From positions 1 through 64,000 of the forward strand of contig NZ_JPGL01000054.1 of the NCBI RefSeq assembly GCF_000732615.1: 64,000 nt of DNA, given 5' to 3'. Both the position numbers and the translations under genes were made by a program. Below are positions 8,846-16,315 of the stretch, one piece after another (the first letter of the stretch is position 1; every line of letters begins with the position of its first letter). The stretch comes from Burkholderia paludis (GTDB lineage: Bacteria > Pseudomonadota > Gammaproteobacteria > Burkholderiales > Burkholderiaceae). Below the pieces are notes generated by a model that ran no database searches, was not told where the DNA came from, and saw only the letters and a list, made by a program, of their open reading frames with translations.

Positions 8846-9436
8846 CTACAGCCGAGCCAGGCCCGCCACCCCGTAACCGAGCACGACCAGCGCCGCGACC
8901 ACGTGGCTCGCCGCCAGCAGCCCCGGCGACTTCACGATCCGGCCGATCGCGCTCCCGCCGAACGCAAACACGAGCTGCCCCGTCAGGCTGCCGGCAAACA
9001 CGCAAGCGGCGCCGAGCAGCCAGTGCCGATGCGCGCCGGCGGCGGCCGTCGCATAGCCGTAGAACAACAGGATCGTCAGCGGATTCGCCAGCGTGACGAA
9101 GAACATCGACACAAACGGTCGGCTGCCCGGCGGCCGCGCATCGCCGTCGAGCGTGCGGCGGCGATCCCGCACGGCCTGCCACAGCATCCGCGCGCCCATC
9201 GCGAGCAACACGAGCGCGCCGACCAGGCGGAACAGCGGCAGATGCGCGGCGAGCGTACCGGCGAGCATCGCACCGAGCGTGAAAGCGACGAGCGCGTAGC
9301 AGCCGTCGGCCGTCGCGACGCCGACCGCCGCGCACACGCCGCTTGCGGTGCCGGCGCGCATGCCGTAGTTCGCGATCAGCAGCGCCACGGGCCCGACCGA
9401 CAGCGCGATCGTCAGCCCGAACAGGAAGTCGTTCAT
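8846..9436 (-). CDS. LysE family amino-acid exporter
   Basis: Inner-membrane protein of 196 residues with about six hydrophobic segments, the size and topology of LysE/RhtB translocators. The N-terminus MNDFLFGLTIALSVGPVALL carries the family's G-P-x(2-3) signature in TM1, and FVTLANPLTILLFYGY contains the conserved N-P of the central helix. The substrate cannot be read from sequence. It sits downstream of selD on the same strand (64 nt gap containing a hairpin) and may be read through from it. Confidence 0.85.
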   Translation of the reverse strand: MNDFLFGLTIALSVGPVALLIANYGMRAGTASGVCAAVGVATADGCYALVAFTLGAMLAGTLAAHLPLFRLVGALVLLAMGARMLWQAVRDRRRTLDGDARPPGSRPFVSMFFVTLANPLTILLFYGYATAAAGAHRHWLLGAACVFAGSLTGQLVFAFGGSAIGRIVKSPGLLAASHVVAALVVLGYGVAGLARL

Positions 9437-9443
9437 CGGTCGC

Positions 9444-9470
9444 CGATGCCTTCGATGACGGAAGGCATCG
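9444..9470. terminator. Hairpin between selD and the LysE-type gene
   Basis: Perfect 10-bp stem CGATGCCTTC / GAAGGCATCG with a 7-nt loop in the 64-nt gap between selD stop and the LysE-type start. No T-run on the reverse strand; may attenuate rather than stop transcription. Confidence 0.45.
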
Positions 9471-9500
9471 ACCCTGGCAACCGCAAACGACGAGCCTCCG

Positions 9501-10574
9501 TCATGCGACGTCGACGCGGGCGGGCCCGTCCGCCATCTCGCCGATCACCACCGCGCGGTCGAAACCGTCGGCACGGAAACACGCGAGCACCTCGTCGACG
9601 GCTTCGGGTGCGCACGCAACCAGCAGGCCGCCGGAGGTCTGCGGATCGGTCAGCAGCGCCTGCGCGACGGGCGGCAGCGTGTCGGCCAGCCGTACGTCGG
9701 CGCCGTATGCGGCCCAGTTGCGGCCCGACGCGCCGGTCAGCACGCCGTCGGCGACGAACGCCTCGACGCCCGCGAGCCACGGCAGCGATGCGTAGTGCAC
9801 GCGCGCGGTGAGCTGCGCGCCGCGCGCCAGTTCGAGCGTATGGCCGAGCAGCCCGAAGCCCGTGACGTCGGTCAGCGCATGCACGCCCGGCAGCGCGGCG
9901 AGCTCGGCGCCCGGCCGGTTCAGCTGGGTGGCGGTCGCGACCATCTGTGCGTAACCGGCATCGTCGAGCCGGTTCTTCTTCAGCGCGGCCGACAGCACGC
10001 CGACGCCGAGCGGCTTGCCGAGCACGAGCACGTCGCCCGCGCGCGCGGCCGCATTGCGCTTCACGCGCGACGGATGCACGACGCCGATCGCCGCGAGCCC
10101 GTAGATCGGTTCGACCGAGTCGATCGAATGGCCGCCCGCGACCGGAATGCCCGCCTCCGCGCACACCGATTCGCCGCCGCGCAGCACGGCCGCGATCGTC
10201 TCGTGCGGCAGCACGTTGATCGGCATGCCGACCAGCGCGAGCGCGAGGATCGGCTTGCCGCCCATCGCATAGACGTCGGACAGCGCGTTGGTGGCCGCGA
10301 TGCGGCCGAAGTCGAACGGATCGTCGACGATCGGCATGAAGAAGTCGGTGGTCGCGACGATCGCCTGCTCGTCGTTGAGGCGGTAGACGGCCGCGTCGTC
10401 GGACGTCTCGGTGCCGACCAGCAGATCCGGGAACAGCGCGGGCGGCGTCGCGCGCTTCAGCAGCTCGGACAGCACGCCCGGCGCGATCTTGCAGCCGCAG
10501 CCGCCGCCGTGCGACAGGCTCGTGAGACGCGGAACGGCGGGCTGGGATGGGGTGGCTTCGGTCATCGTCGGCAT
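9501..10574 (-). CDS. selD: Selenide, water dikinase SelD (selenophosphate synthetase)
   Basis: Makes selenophosphate from selenide and ATP, the selenium donor for selenocysteine tRNA and 2-selenouridine. 357 residues. The glycine-rich active-site loop GGGCGCK gives Cys26 and Lys29, aligning with the catalytic Cys17 and Lys20 of E. coli SelD. ATP-binding Asp motifs TSDDAAVY and TTDFFMPIVDDP follow, and the C-terminal half has DVTGFGLLGHTLE and DPQTSGGLL. An alternative ATG at 10565 has a slightly better-spaced purine stretch. No selA, selB, selU or selenoprotein gene is visible nearby, so its partner is elsewhere. Confidence 0.95.
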   Translation of the reverse strand: MPTMTEATPSQPAVPRLTSLSHGGGCGCKIAPGVLSELLKRATPPALFPDLLVGTETSDDAAVYRLNDEQAIVATTDFFMPIVDDPFDFGRIAATNALSDVYAMGGKPILALALVGMPINVLPHETIAAVLRGGESVCAEAGIPVAGGHSIDSVEPIYGLAAIGVVHPSRVKRNAAARAGDVLVLGKPLGVGVLSAALKKNRLDDAGYAQMVATATQLNRPGAELAALPGVHALTDVTGFGLLGHTLELARGAQLTARVHYASLPWLAGVEAFVADGVLTGASGRNWAAYGADVRLADTLPPVAQALLTDPQTSGGLLVACAPEAVDEVLACFRADGFDRAVVIGEMADGPARVDVA

Positions 10575-10675
10575 CCGGTGAATAACAACACGCCATTATC
10601 GACAATTCCGCGCGAGCGCGCGCAATCCCGACATAATGACGGCGCCCCTGACCCTGCCCGTCACGCCCTTCTCCC

Positions 10676-11512
10676 ATGGACCACCTCTTCATCGGCCTCG
10701 TGCTGTGCTCCGCCCTGCTGCACGCCATCTGGAACGCCTTCCTCCACGTCAGCGAAGACCGGCTCGTGCAGCTCGGCACGATGTCGCTGCCGTATTTCGC
10801 GTTCGGCGCCGTCGGCGCCGCGCTGCTGCCCGCGCCGGCGCCCGCGTCGTGGCCGTACATTGCCGCGTCGGCCGCGCTCGAGGTCGGGTACTGCTTCACG
10901 CTGGCGCGCGCGTACCGCAGCGGCGAGTTCGGGCAGATCTATCCGATCGCGCGCGGGATGTCGCCGCTGCTCGTGTCGATCCTCGCGTTCGCGATCCTGC
11001 ACGAGCAGCCGACGCCGTTCGGCTTCGCGGGCATCGCGATGGTGTCGTTCGGCATCATGTCGCTCGCGCTGCGGCGCGGCTTCCGGTTCTCCGGGGAAGG
11101 CGTGCCCTACGCGCTGCTCACCGGCGTGTTCATCGCCGCGTACTCGATCTGCGACGGGATCGGCTCGCGCATGTCGGGCAGCGTGCTCGGCTACATCGCA
11201 TGGGTGTTCCTGCTGTGGAGCATTCCGCAGATGGTGCTGGTGTGCGCGCTGCGCGGCGGCCCGCGCGTCGTGCTCGGCTCGCGCGCCGGGCTGCGGCAGG
11301 GGGCGATCGCCGGCACGCTCTCGCTCGCCGCCTATGGCACCGCGATCCTCGCGTACCGTCACCTGCCGGTCGCGACCGTGTCGGCGCTGCGCGAGACCAG
11401 CTCGATCTTCGCGGTGCTGATCGGCTGGCTCGCGATGCGCGAGCGGCCCGGCGCGAAACGGCTCGTCGCGTGCGCGCTGGTCGTCACCGGCGCGGTGCTG
11501 ATCCGGATGTAA
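10676..11512 (+). CDS. DMT-superfamily (EamA) transporter
   Basis: Inner-membrane carrier of 278 residues with about ten hydrophobic helices in two EamA repeats (about 5-132 and 145-277). The end of the first repeat (IYPIARGMSPLLVSIL) and of the second (VATVSALRETSSIFAVLIGW) show the usual duplicated pattern. Members export amino acids, amines or other metabolites; the substrate is not readable. Divergent from selD with about 100 bp between start codons and convergent with the porin at 11539. Confidence 0.85.
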   Translation: MDHLFIGLVLCSALLHAIWNAFLHVSEDRLVQLGTMSLPYFAFGAVGAALLPAPAPASWPYIAASAALEVGYCFTLARAYRSGEFGQIYPIARGMSPLLVSILAFAILHEQPTPFGFAGIAMVSFGIMSLALRRGFRFSGEGVPYALLTGVFIAAYSICDGIGSRMSGSVLGYIAWVFLLWSIPQMVLVCALRGGPRVVLGSRAGLRQGAIAGTLSLAAYGTAILAYRHLPVATVSALRETSSIFAVLIGWLAMRERPGAKRLVACALVVTGAVLIRM

Positions 11513-11538
11513 CCGCCGCGCGCACGCCGCGACACGCG

Positions 11539-12642
11539 TCAGAACTTGTGGCGGATGCCCGTCACCGCGACGATCTGCGTGCGCGTGCTCGACGGATTCG
11601 AGATCCCCTCGATCGCGGCCACCGCGTTCGCCGAGGCGCGCTGGTAGAACGCGTTCACGTAGACGTCGGTGCGCTTCGACAGGAAATACTGCGCACCGAC
11701 GCTCGTCTGCAGGTAGTGGGAACTCGGCTTCGGCCCCTGTGACGCGAGCACCTGCGTATAGGTTTCGCCGAGCGCGAACTGCAGCGCGGGCGTCATCAGG
11801 TAGCGCACGCTGCCCTCGTAGTTGTTGAAGCGCATCGCGCCGCCCGTCTGCAGGTTGAACAGCGAGCTCGTGTACAGCAGCCCGAACGTCGCGGCGCCCC
11901 ACGCATACGCGCCGCCCGCGCCCCAGATCTGCTGGCGCGTCACGCCCTTGATGAACGTGTAATAGTTGTCCGACGCGACCGCGCCGGTCGTGTCGAGCGC
12001 CGGATGGTCGACGCGCACATAGGCCGCGCCGAGTTGCAGCGGCCCGTTCTCGTAACTCGTGCCGAGACTCCACACGCGGTTTTGCGCGAACGACGTCGAA
12101 TTCGAGAAGCCGTACAGGCCGACCGCGTGCAGGCCGTACCAGGTGGGCGTCTGGTACTGCACCGAGTTGTTGGTGCGGAACGTGTTGTTCAGGTCGTCGG
12201 TGTCGAACGGATGCAGCGCGTACTGCGTGAGCGCGGTGGTCGCGCCGATCTGCAGCGGCTCCAGCACTTCCTGCGCGGCGTTGTACTGGCGGCCCATCGT
12301 CAGCGTGCCCCAGCGGTCGTCTTCCAGCCCCACGTACGCGCGGCGCCCGAACAGCCGGCCGCCCTGGCTCGCGGCGCCGCTCTCGATGTTGAAGCCGTTC
12401 TCGAGCCGGAACACCGCGCGCGTGCCGCCGCCGAGTTCCTCCTTGCCGAGCAGCCCCCAGCGCGTGCCCTGCTCGTTGCCGCCGGTCGCCTGCCACGCCG
12501 CGTGCCCGTTCTGGTTGTTCGTGTAGGTGATCCCCGAATCGACCACGCCGTACAGCGTCACGCTCGACTGCGCCTGCGCATGCGTCGCACCCGCCGCCAT
12601 TGCGATACCCGCCAGCGCGACCGCCATCCCTTTCCGCTTCAT
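11539..12642 (-). CDS. OmpC-like outer-membrane porin
   Basis: General diffusion porin of the Burkholderia/Neisseria type (Porin_4), 367 residues. Signal peptide MKRKGMAVALAGIAMAAGATHA with AQA cleavage near residue 24; mature start QSSVTLYGVVDSGITY is typical of these trimeric porins. The eyelet-loop region contains GRRAYVGLEDDRWGTLTMGRQ, and the protein ends in ...GIRHKF with the C-terminal Phe required for BAM assembly. It is divergent from the N-formylglutamate amidohydrolase-like gene and has a perfect 19-bp palindrome 58-76 nt upstream of its start codon. It probably admits the substrate used by that neighbouring module. Confidence 0.93.
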   Translation of the reverse strand: MKRKGMAVALAGIAMAAGATHAQAQSSVTLYGVVDSGITYTNNQNGHAAWQATGGNEQGTRWGLLGKEELGGGTRAVFRLENGFNIESGAASQGGRLFGRRAYVGLEDDRWGTLTMGRQYNAAQEVLEPLQIGATTALTQYALHPFDTDDLNNTFRTNNSVQYQTPTWYGLHAVGLYGFSNSTSFAQNRVWSLGTSYENGPLQLGAAYVRVDHPALDTTGAVASDNYYTFIKGVTRQQIWGAGGAYAWGAATFGLLYTSSLFNLQTGGAMRFNNYEGSVRYLMTPALQFALGETYTQVLASQGPKPSSHYLQTSVGAQYFLSKRTDVYVNAFYQRASANAVAAIEGISNPSSTRTQIVAVTGIRHKF

Positions 12643-12699
12643 CTCCAGCCCCTTTTTTGTCGATTGAATATGGGGAGCGATTTATTTCGCCCCGCAACG

Positions 12700-12718
12700 T
12701 GTTTTATTGAATAAAACA
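12700..12718. promoter_or_regulatory. Palindromic operator candidate upstream of the porin
   Basis: Perfect 9-bp arms TGTTTTATT / AATAAAACA around one central G. A further half-site GTCTTATT follows at 12721-12728. Almost the same palindrome occurs at 12932-12948 before the divergent gene. The IclR regulator encoded at 13891 is the obvious candidate ligand; this is inference. Confidence 0.6.
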
Positions 12719-12931
12719 TCGTCTTATTCATTGTCGAATTCGTCGATTTGAGGCGTCAAGCGACGCCAAAAATCGCATGCGGGCATCAAATGCCCTTGAG
12801 CAGCAAGGCGTTTCGAGGAATGAAACAGTCCTAATAACGGCGGGCCTGACGGGCCGATCGCAACACGTAATCCCGGTATCGCAAAAAGCCCTTGACCGCA
12901 ATTTTCAGTCGTTGTGAAATATTGATACGCT

Positions 12932-12948
12932 GTTTTAATGATTAAAAC
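12932..12948. promoter_or_regulatory. Palindromic operator candidate upstream of the amidohydrolase gene
   Basis: Perfect 8-bp arms GTTTTAAT / ATTAAAAC around one central G, 47-63 nt before the start codon at 12995. Together with 12700-12718 it gives a shared consensus GTTTTAWTGAWTAAAAC. The rest of the 352-bp porin/amidohydrolase gap is AT-richer than the genome and presumably holds both promoters. Confidence 0.6.
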
Positions 12949-12994
12949 CAACGAACGAGACATCTCGCGAAACTAGGTAAAGAACCTGATCCCC

Positions 12995-13894
12995 ATGCTG
13001 ACGTTTAATTGCAACACCGCGGCCGCCGGCGCGGCACCCGCGCATGTCGTCACCCCGCCGACAGCGCCGGCCCTGCCAATCGTCGTCGACTCGCCGCACA
13101 GCGGCATCGCCTATCCGCCGGACTTCGCCACCGTCGCCCCCGACGACGCGATCCGCACGACGTGGGACGCGTACATCGACGAACTGTGGGCGGGCGCGCC
13201 CGCGCGCGGCGGCACGCTGCTCGCGGCGACGTTCCCGCGCGCATACATCGATCCGAACCGCGCGGAAACCGACATCGACGCGATGCTGCTTGCCGAGCCG
13301 TGGCCCGAGCCGCTGTCGCCGCAGCCGTATACGCAGCGCGGGATGGGGCTGATCCGCCGCGACGCGCTGCCCGGCGTGCCGCTGTACGACCGCAAGCTGT
13401 CGCTCGCAGAAGTGCGCCACCGGATCGACGCGTACTACCGGCCTTACCGCCGCGCGCTCGCCGCCATCGCCGAGCCGCTGCATGCCGCGCACGGCGCGCT
13501 GTGGCACATCGACTGCCATTCGATGAAGTCGCGCGGCAACGCGATGAACGTCGACGCGGGCGCGCTACGGCCGGACGTCGTCGTCAGCGACCGGCGCGGC
13601 ACGACCGCCGACCCGGCCTTCACCGCATGGACCGCGCAATGGTTCGCCGACGCCGGCTATCGCGTGCAGGTCAACGACCCTTACCAGGGCGGCGATCTGC
13701 TGAACGCGCTTGCCGATCCGGCCCGGCGGCGCCATGGCATCCAGATCGAATTCAACCGCGCGCTGTATATGGACGAAGCCGCGTTCGCGAAGCACGTGGG
13801 CTTCGCCGCGCTGAAGCGCTCGGTGGACGCGTACCTCGACGCGCTCGCCGATTACGTGCGCGCGCGCATCGCAGCGCCGGGAGGCACCGCATGA
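12995..13894 (+). CDS. N-formylglutamate amidohydrolase family protein
   Basis: 299-residue zinc amidohydrolase of the FGase family (HutG type), which removes formate from N-formyl-L-glutamate or related formyl amino acids. Family motifs: VVDSPHSGIAYP near 30-40, IDPNRAETDID near 86-96, metal-site HIDCHSMKS near 170, and the C-terminal IQIEFNRALYMDE. No other histidine-utilisation (hut) gene is present, so it may serve a different N-formyl substrate. Its last 4 nt overlap the IclR gene (ATGA), and a DcuC-type carrier follows, giving a three-gene operon divergent from a porin. Confidence 0.88.
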   Translation: MLTFNCNTAAAGAAPAHVVTPPTAPALPIVVDSPHSGIAYPPDFATVAPDDAIRTTWDAYIDELWAGAPARGGTLLAATFPRAYIDPNRAETDIDAMLLAEPWPEPLSPQPYTQRGMGLIRRDALPGVPLYDRKLSLAEVRHRIDAYYRPYRRALAAIAEPLHAAHGALWHIDCHSMKSRGNAMNVDAGALRPDVVVSDRRGTTADPAFTAWTAQWFADAGYRVQVNDPYQGGDLLNALADPARRRHGIQIEFNRALYMDEAAFAKHVGFAALKRSVDAYLDALADYVRARIAAPGGTA

Positions 13895-14664
13895 CGACCT
13901 ATATCGTCGACGCCGTCGACAGTGCGCTGAAACTGCTGACCTACGTGGCCGAGCATCCGAACCTCGGCGTGACCGAACTCGCGTCGCAACTCGGCATCAA
14001 CAAGTCGCGCACGTACCGGATGCTGTGCACGCTCGAACTGCACCGCTTCGTCGTGCAGGACCCGCGCACGTCCACCTATGCGCTCGGCCCGCAGGCGTTC
14101 GTGATCGGCGTGGCCGCGTCGCAGCAGAACGCGCTCGTGCGCGCCGCGCACCGGCACATGCTCGCGCTCAACCAGGCGATCAACGAGACCGTCGTGCTGC
14201 GCGTGCGCGAAGGGCTCGAATCGGTGTGCGTCGCGCGATGCGAGACGACGCACGCGGTGCGCACCGTCGGTGCGGTCGGCAACCGCCGGCCGATCGATTT
14301 CGGCGCATCGGGCAAGGTGCTGCTCGCGTTCGCGCCCGACGCGGTGCGCGACGAATACCTCGCGCAACTGCGCCGGAACGCCCGGGCCGACGCGCCGGCG
14401 ACGCTCGAGGGCGAACTCGACGCGGTCGCGCGCAAGGGCTATGCGGTGAGCAGCGGCGAGGTGACGCCCGGCGCGGTCGGGATCGCGGTGCCGGTGCGCG
14501 ACCTGACGGGCGCGACGGTCGCCTCCGTCAGCGTGACGGGCCCCGAGGTGCGCGTGAGCCACGCCGACATTCCCGACTATCTCGAACGCCTGCAGGCGTG
14601 CAGCCTCGCCATTTCCGCCGAACTCGGCTACGTCCCGGCGCGCGCCGCGCTGCAACCGGCCTGA
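13891..14664 (+). CDS. IclR-family transcriptional regulator
   Basis: 257 residues. N-terminal winged helix (about 8-65, NLGVTELASQLGINKSRTYR) and C-terminal IclR effector domain (about 80-250) with FGASGKVLLAFAP and VGIAVPVRDLTGATVASVSV. Starts by ATGA overlap with the preceding amidohydrolase gene, with GGGAGG 7 nt upstream. Embedded between the hydrolase and the carrier, so it very likely controls this operon and the divergent porin; two perfect AT-rich palindromes in the divergent promoter region are candidate sites. Confidence 0.92.
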   Translation: MTTYIVDAVDSALKLLTYVAEHPNLGVTELASQLGINKSRTYRMLCTLELHRFVVQDPRTSTYALGPQAFVIGVAASQQNALVRAAHRHMLALNQAINETVVLRVREGLESVCVARCETTHAVRTVGAVGNRRPIDFGASGKVLLAFAPDAVRDEYLAQLRRNARADAPATLEGELDAVARKGYAVSSGEVTPGAVGIAVPVRDLTGATVASVSVTGPEVRVSHADIPDYLERLQACSLAISAELGYVPARAALQPA

Positions 14665-14693
14665 CGGCCCGCTTCTTCTTCGACGAGGATCCG

Positions 14694-16184
14694 ATGTCCG
14701 CCTCTTCCCCGAACCCGGTCGGCGCGCACGGCGCCGACACCGCCGCGTGCGCGGCCGACCAGCCGGCGGCGAGCGCCGGTCATGCGCCGCATCCGCACGG
14801 CAAGATGCTGCACCCGGTCGTGATGATGCTGTGGGTGCTGGCCGCCGCGATCGCGCTCACGTGGCTCGTCGACTCGGGCCAGTTCGCGCGCAACGGCCGG
14901 CTCGTCGTGCCGGGCACCTACCACGTGGTGCCGAAGACGACTGCGCTCACGACGCTCGTCGCGCCGGCCGTCAGCCACAGCACGTCCGCGCATGCGCTGC
15001 CGGCAAGCCTCGTCTCCGCGTTCGTCGCGGTCCCGCAAGGGCTGCTGAAGAACGCGCCGCTGATCGTGATGGTGATGTTCGTCGGCGGGATGTTCGGCGT
15101 GATGCGCCGCACGGGGGTCGTCGATGCGGGCATCGACCGGCTGCTGCAGCTCACCGGCAACAACGCGTACCTGCTGACGCCGATGCTGATGATCCTGATC
15201 GGGCTCGGCAGCACGCTGCTCGGCTTCATCTCCGAGTACCTCGTGATCATTCCGATGGTGGTCGTGATCGCCCGGCGCCTCGGCCTGTCCGACCTGTTCG
15301 CGGTCGCGCTCGTCGCAATCGCCGCAAAGATCGGCTATATCGCGTCGGTCACGAATCCGCTCGCGCTCGCCGTCGCGCAGCCGCTCGTCGGCGTGCCGCT
15401 GTTCAGCGGCGTCGCGCTGCGCGCCGTCGTATTCGTCGTGTTCCTGACGATCGGCATCCTGTACCTGCTGCGCTACGTGCGCAACAGCGGCTACCGGGCC
15501 GGGCAGACCGCCGAAGGGCATGCCGCGCACACGGCCGCGAAGCTGTCGCTGCGCCACAAGGCGACGCTGGCCGTGTTCGCCGCGGCGGTCGCGATGCTGA
15601 TCTACGGCACGCGCGAGCTGAAGTGGGGCAATGTCGAGCTGGCGGCGTTCTACACGGCCGTGAGCATCGCGACGGCCATCATCGGCGGGCTCGATTCGCG
15701 CAGCGCGGCCGACGCGTTCGTCGACGGGATGAAGAACATGATGCTCGCCGCCCTGCTGATGGGGCTCGCCGCCTCCGTCGAACTGCTGCTGCAGAACAGC
15801 CTCGTGCTCGATACGCTGATCCACTTCTTCACGCGGCTCGCGGACGGGCAGTCGCCGGTGTGGGTCGCCAACGGGCTGATGGGCGTGCAGATGGTGCTCG
15901 ACGTCTTCATTCCGTCGGTGTCGGGCAAGGCCGCGGTCAGCATGCCGATCATCGGGCCGATCGCGCAGCTCTCGGGCGTGAGCGGGCAGACGTCGGTGCT
16001 CGCGTTCGTGCTCGGCGGCGGACTGACGAACCTCGTCACGCCGACGTCGGGGATGCTGCTGGCCTACCTCGCGACCGCGCGCGTCGACTTCGGCGCATGG
16101 ATCCGCTTCGTGCTGCCGCTGTTCCTGACGCTGCTCGCGCTGTCGTGCGTCGCGCTGACGTTCGCGGTGTGGACCGGGTATTGA
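14694..16184 (+). CDS. DcuC/YfcC-family carrier (C4-dicarboxylate or amino-acid type)
   Basis: Inner-membrane carrier of 496 residues, about 12-13 hydrophobic segments, belonging to the DcuC/YfcC superfamily (Pfam PF03606). A hydrophilic, His-rich N-terminus of about 40 residues precedes TM1 (VVMMLWVLAAAIALTWL). Characteristic pieces are MFVGGMFGVMRRTGVVDAGI near 140 and the re-entrant-like IPSVSGKAAVSMPIIGPIA near 415-433. The ATG at 14694 has GAGGAT 5 nt upstream and lies 29 nt after the IclR stop. Context suggests uptake of the substrate, or exchange of the product, of the N-formyl amino-acid hydrolase. Confidence 0.85.
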   Translation: MSASSPNPVGAHGADTAACAADQPAASAGHAPHPHGKMLHPVVMMLWVLAAAIALTWLVDSGQFARNGRLVVPGTYHVVPKTTALTTLVAPAVSHSTSAHALPASLVSAFVAVPQGLLKNAPLIVMVMFVGGMFGVMRRTGVVDAGIDRLLQLTGNNAYLLTPMLMILIGLGSTLLGFISEYLVIIPMVVVIARRLGLSDLFAVALVAIAAKIGYIASVTNPLALAVAQPLVGVPLFSGVALRAVVFVVFLTIGILYLLRYVRNSGYRAGQTAEGHAAHTAAKLSLRHKATLAVFAAAVAMLIYGTRELKWGNVELAAFYTAVSIATAIIGGLDSRSAADAFVDGMKNMMLAALLMGLAASVELLLQNSLVLDTLIHFFTRLADGQSPVWVANGLMGVQMVLDVFIPSVSGKAAVSMPIIGPIAQLSGVSGQTSVLAFVLGGGLTNLVTPTSGMLLAYLATARVDFGAWIRFVLPLFLTLLALSCVALTFAVWTGY

Positions 16185-16315
16185 GGTTCGGCCGCGCGCC
16201 CGATCCCGCCTTCTCCGTGCGCCCGCTCCGCCTTTTTCCGCGCGCCGCGTAAAGCGGGTTTGCCGACGCCCCGGAGCCAGGCGTCGCCGCCCGATGCCGC
16301 GGCCGGGCCCCGCGC

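Noticed and set aside
12995-13894. hut operon (histidine utilisation)
   Set aside because: Only a HutG-like FGase family gene is present; neighbours are porin, IclR and DcuC-type carrier.
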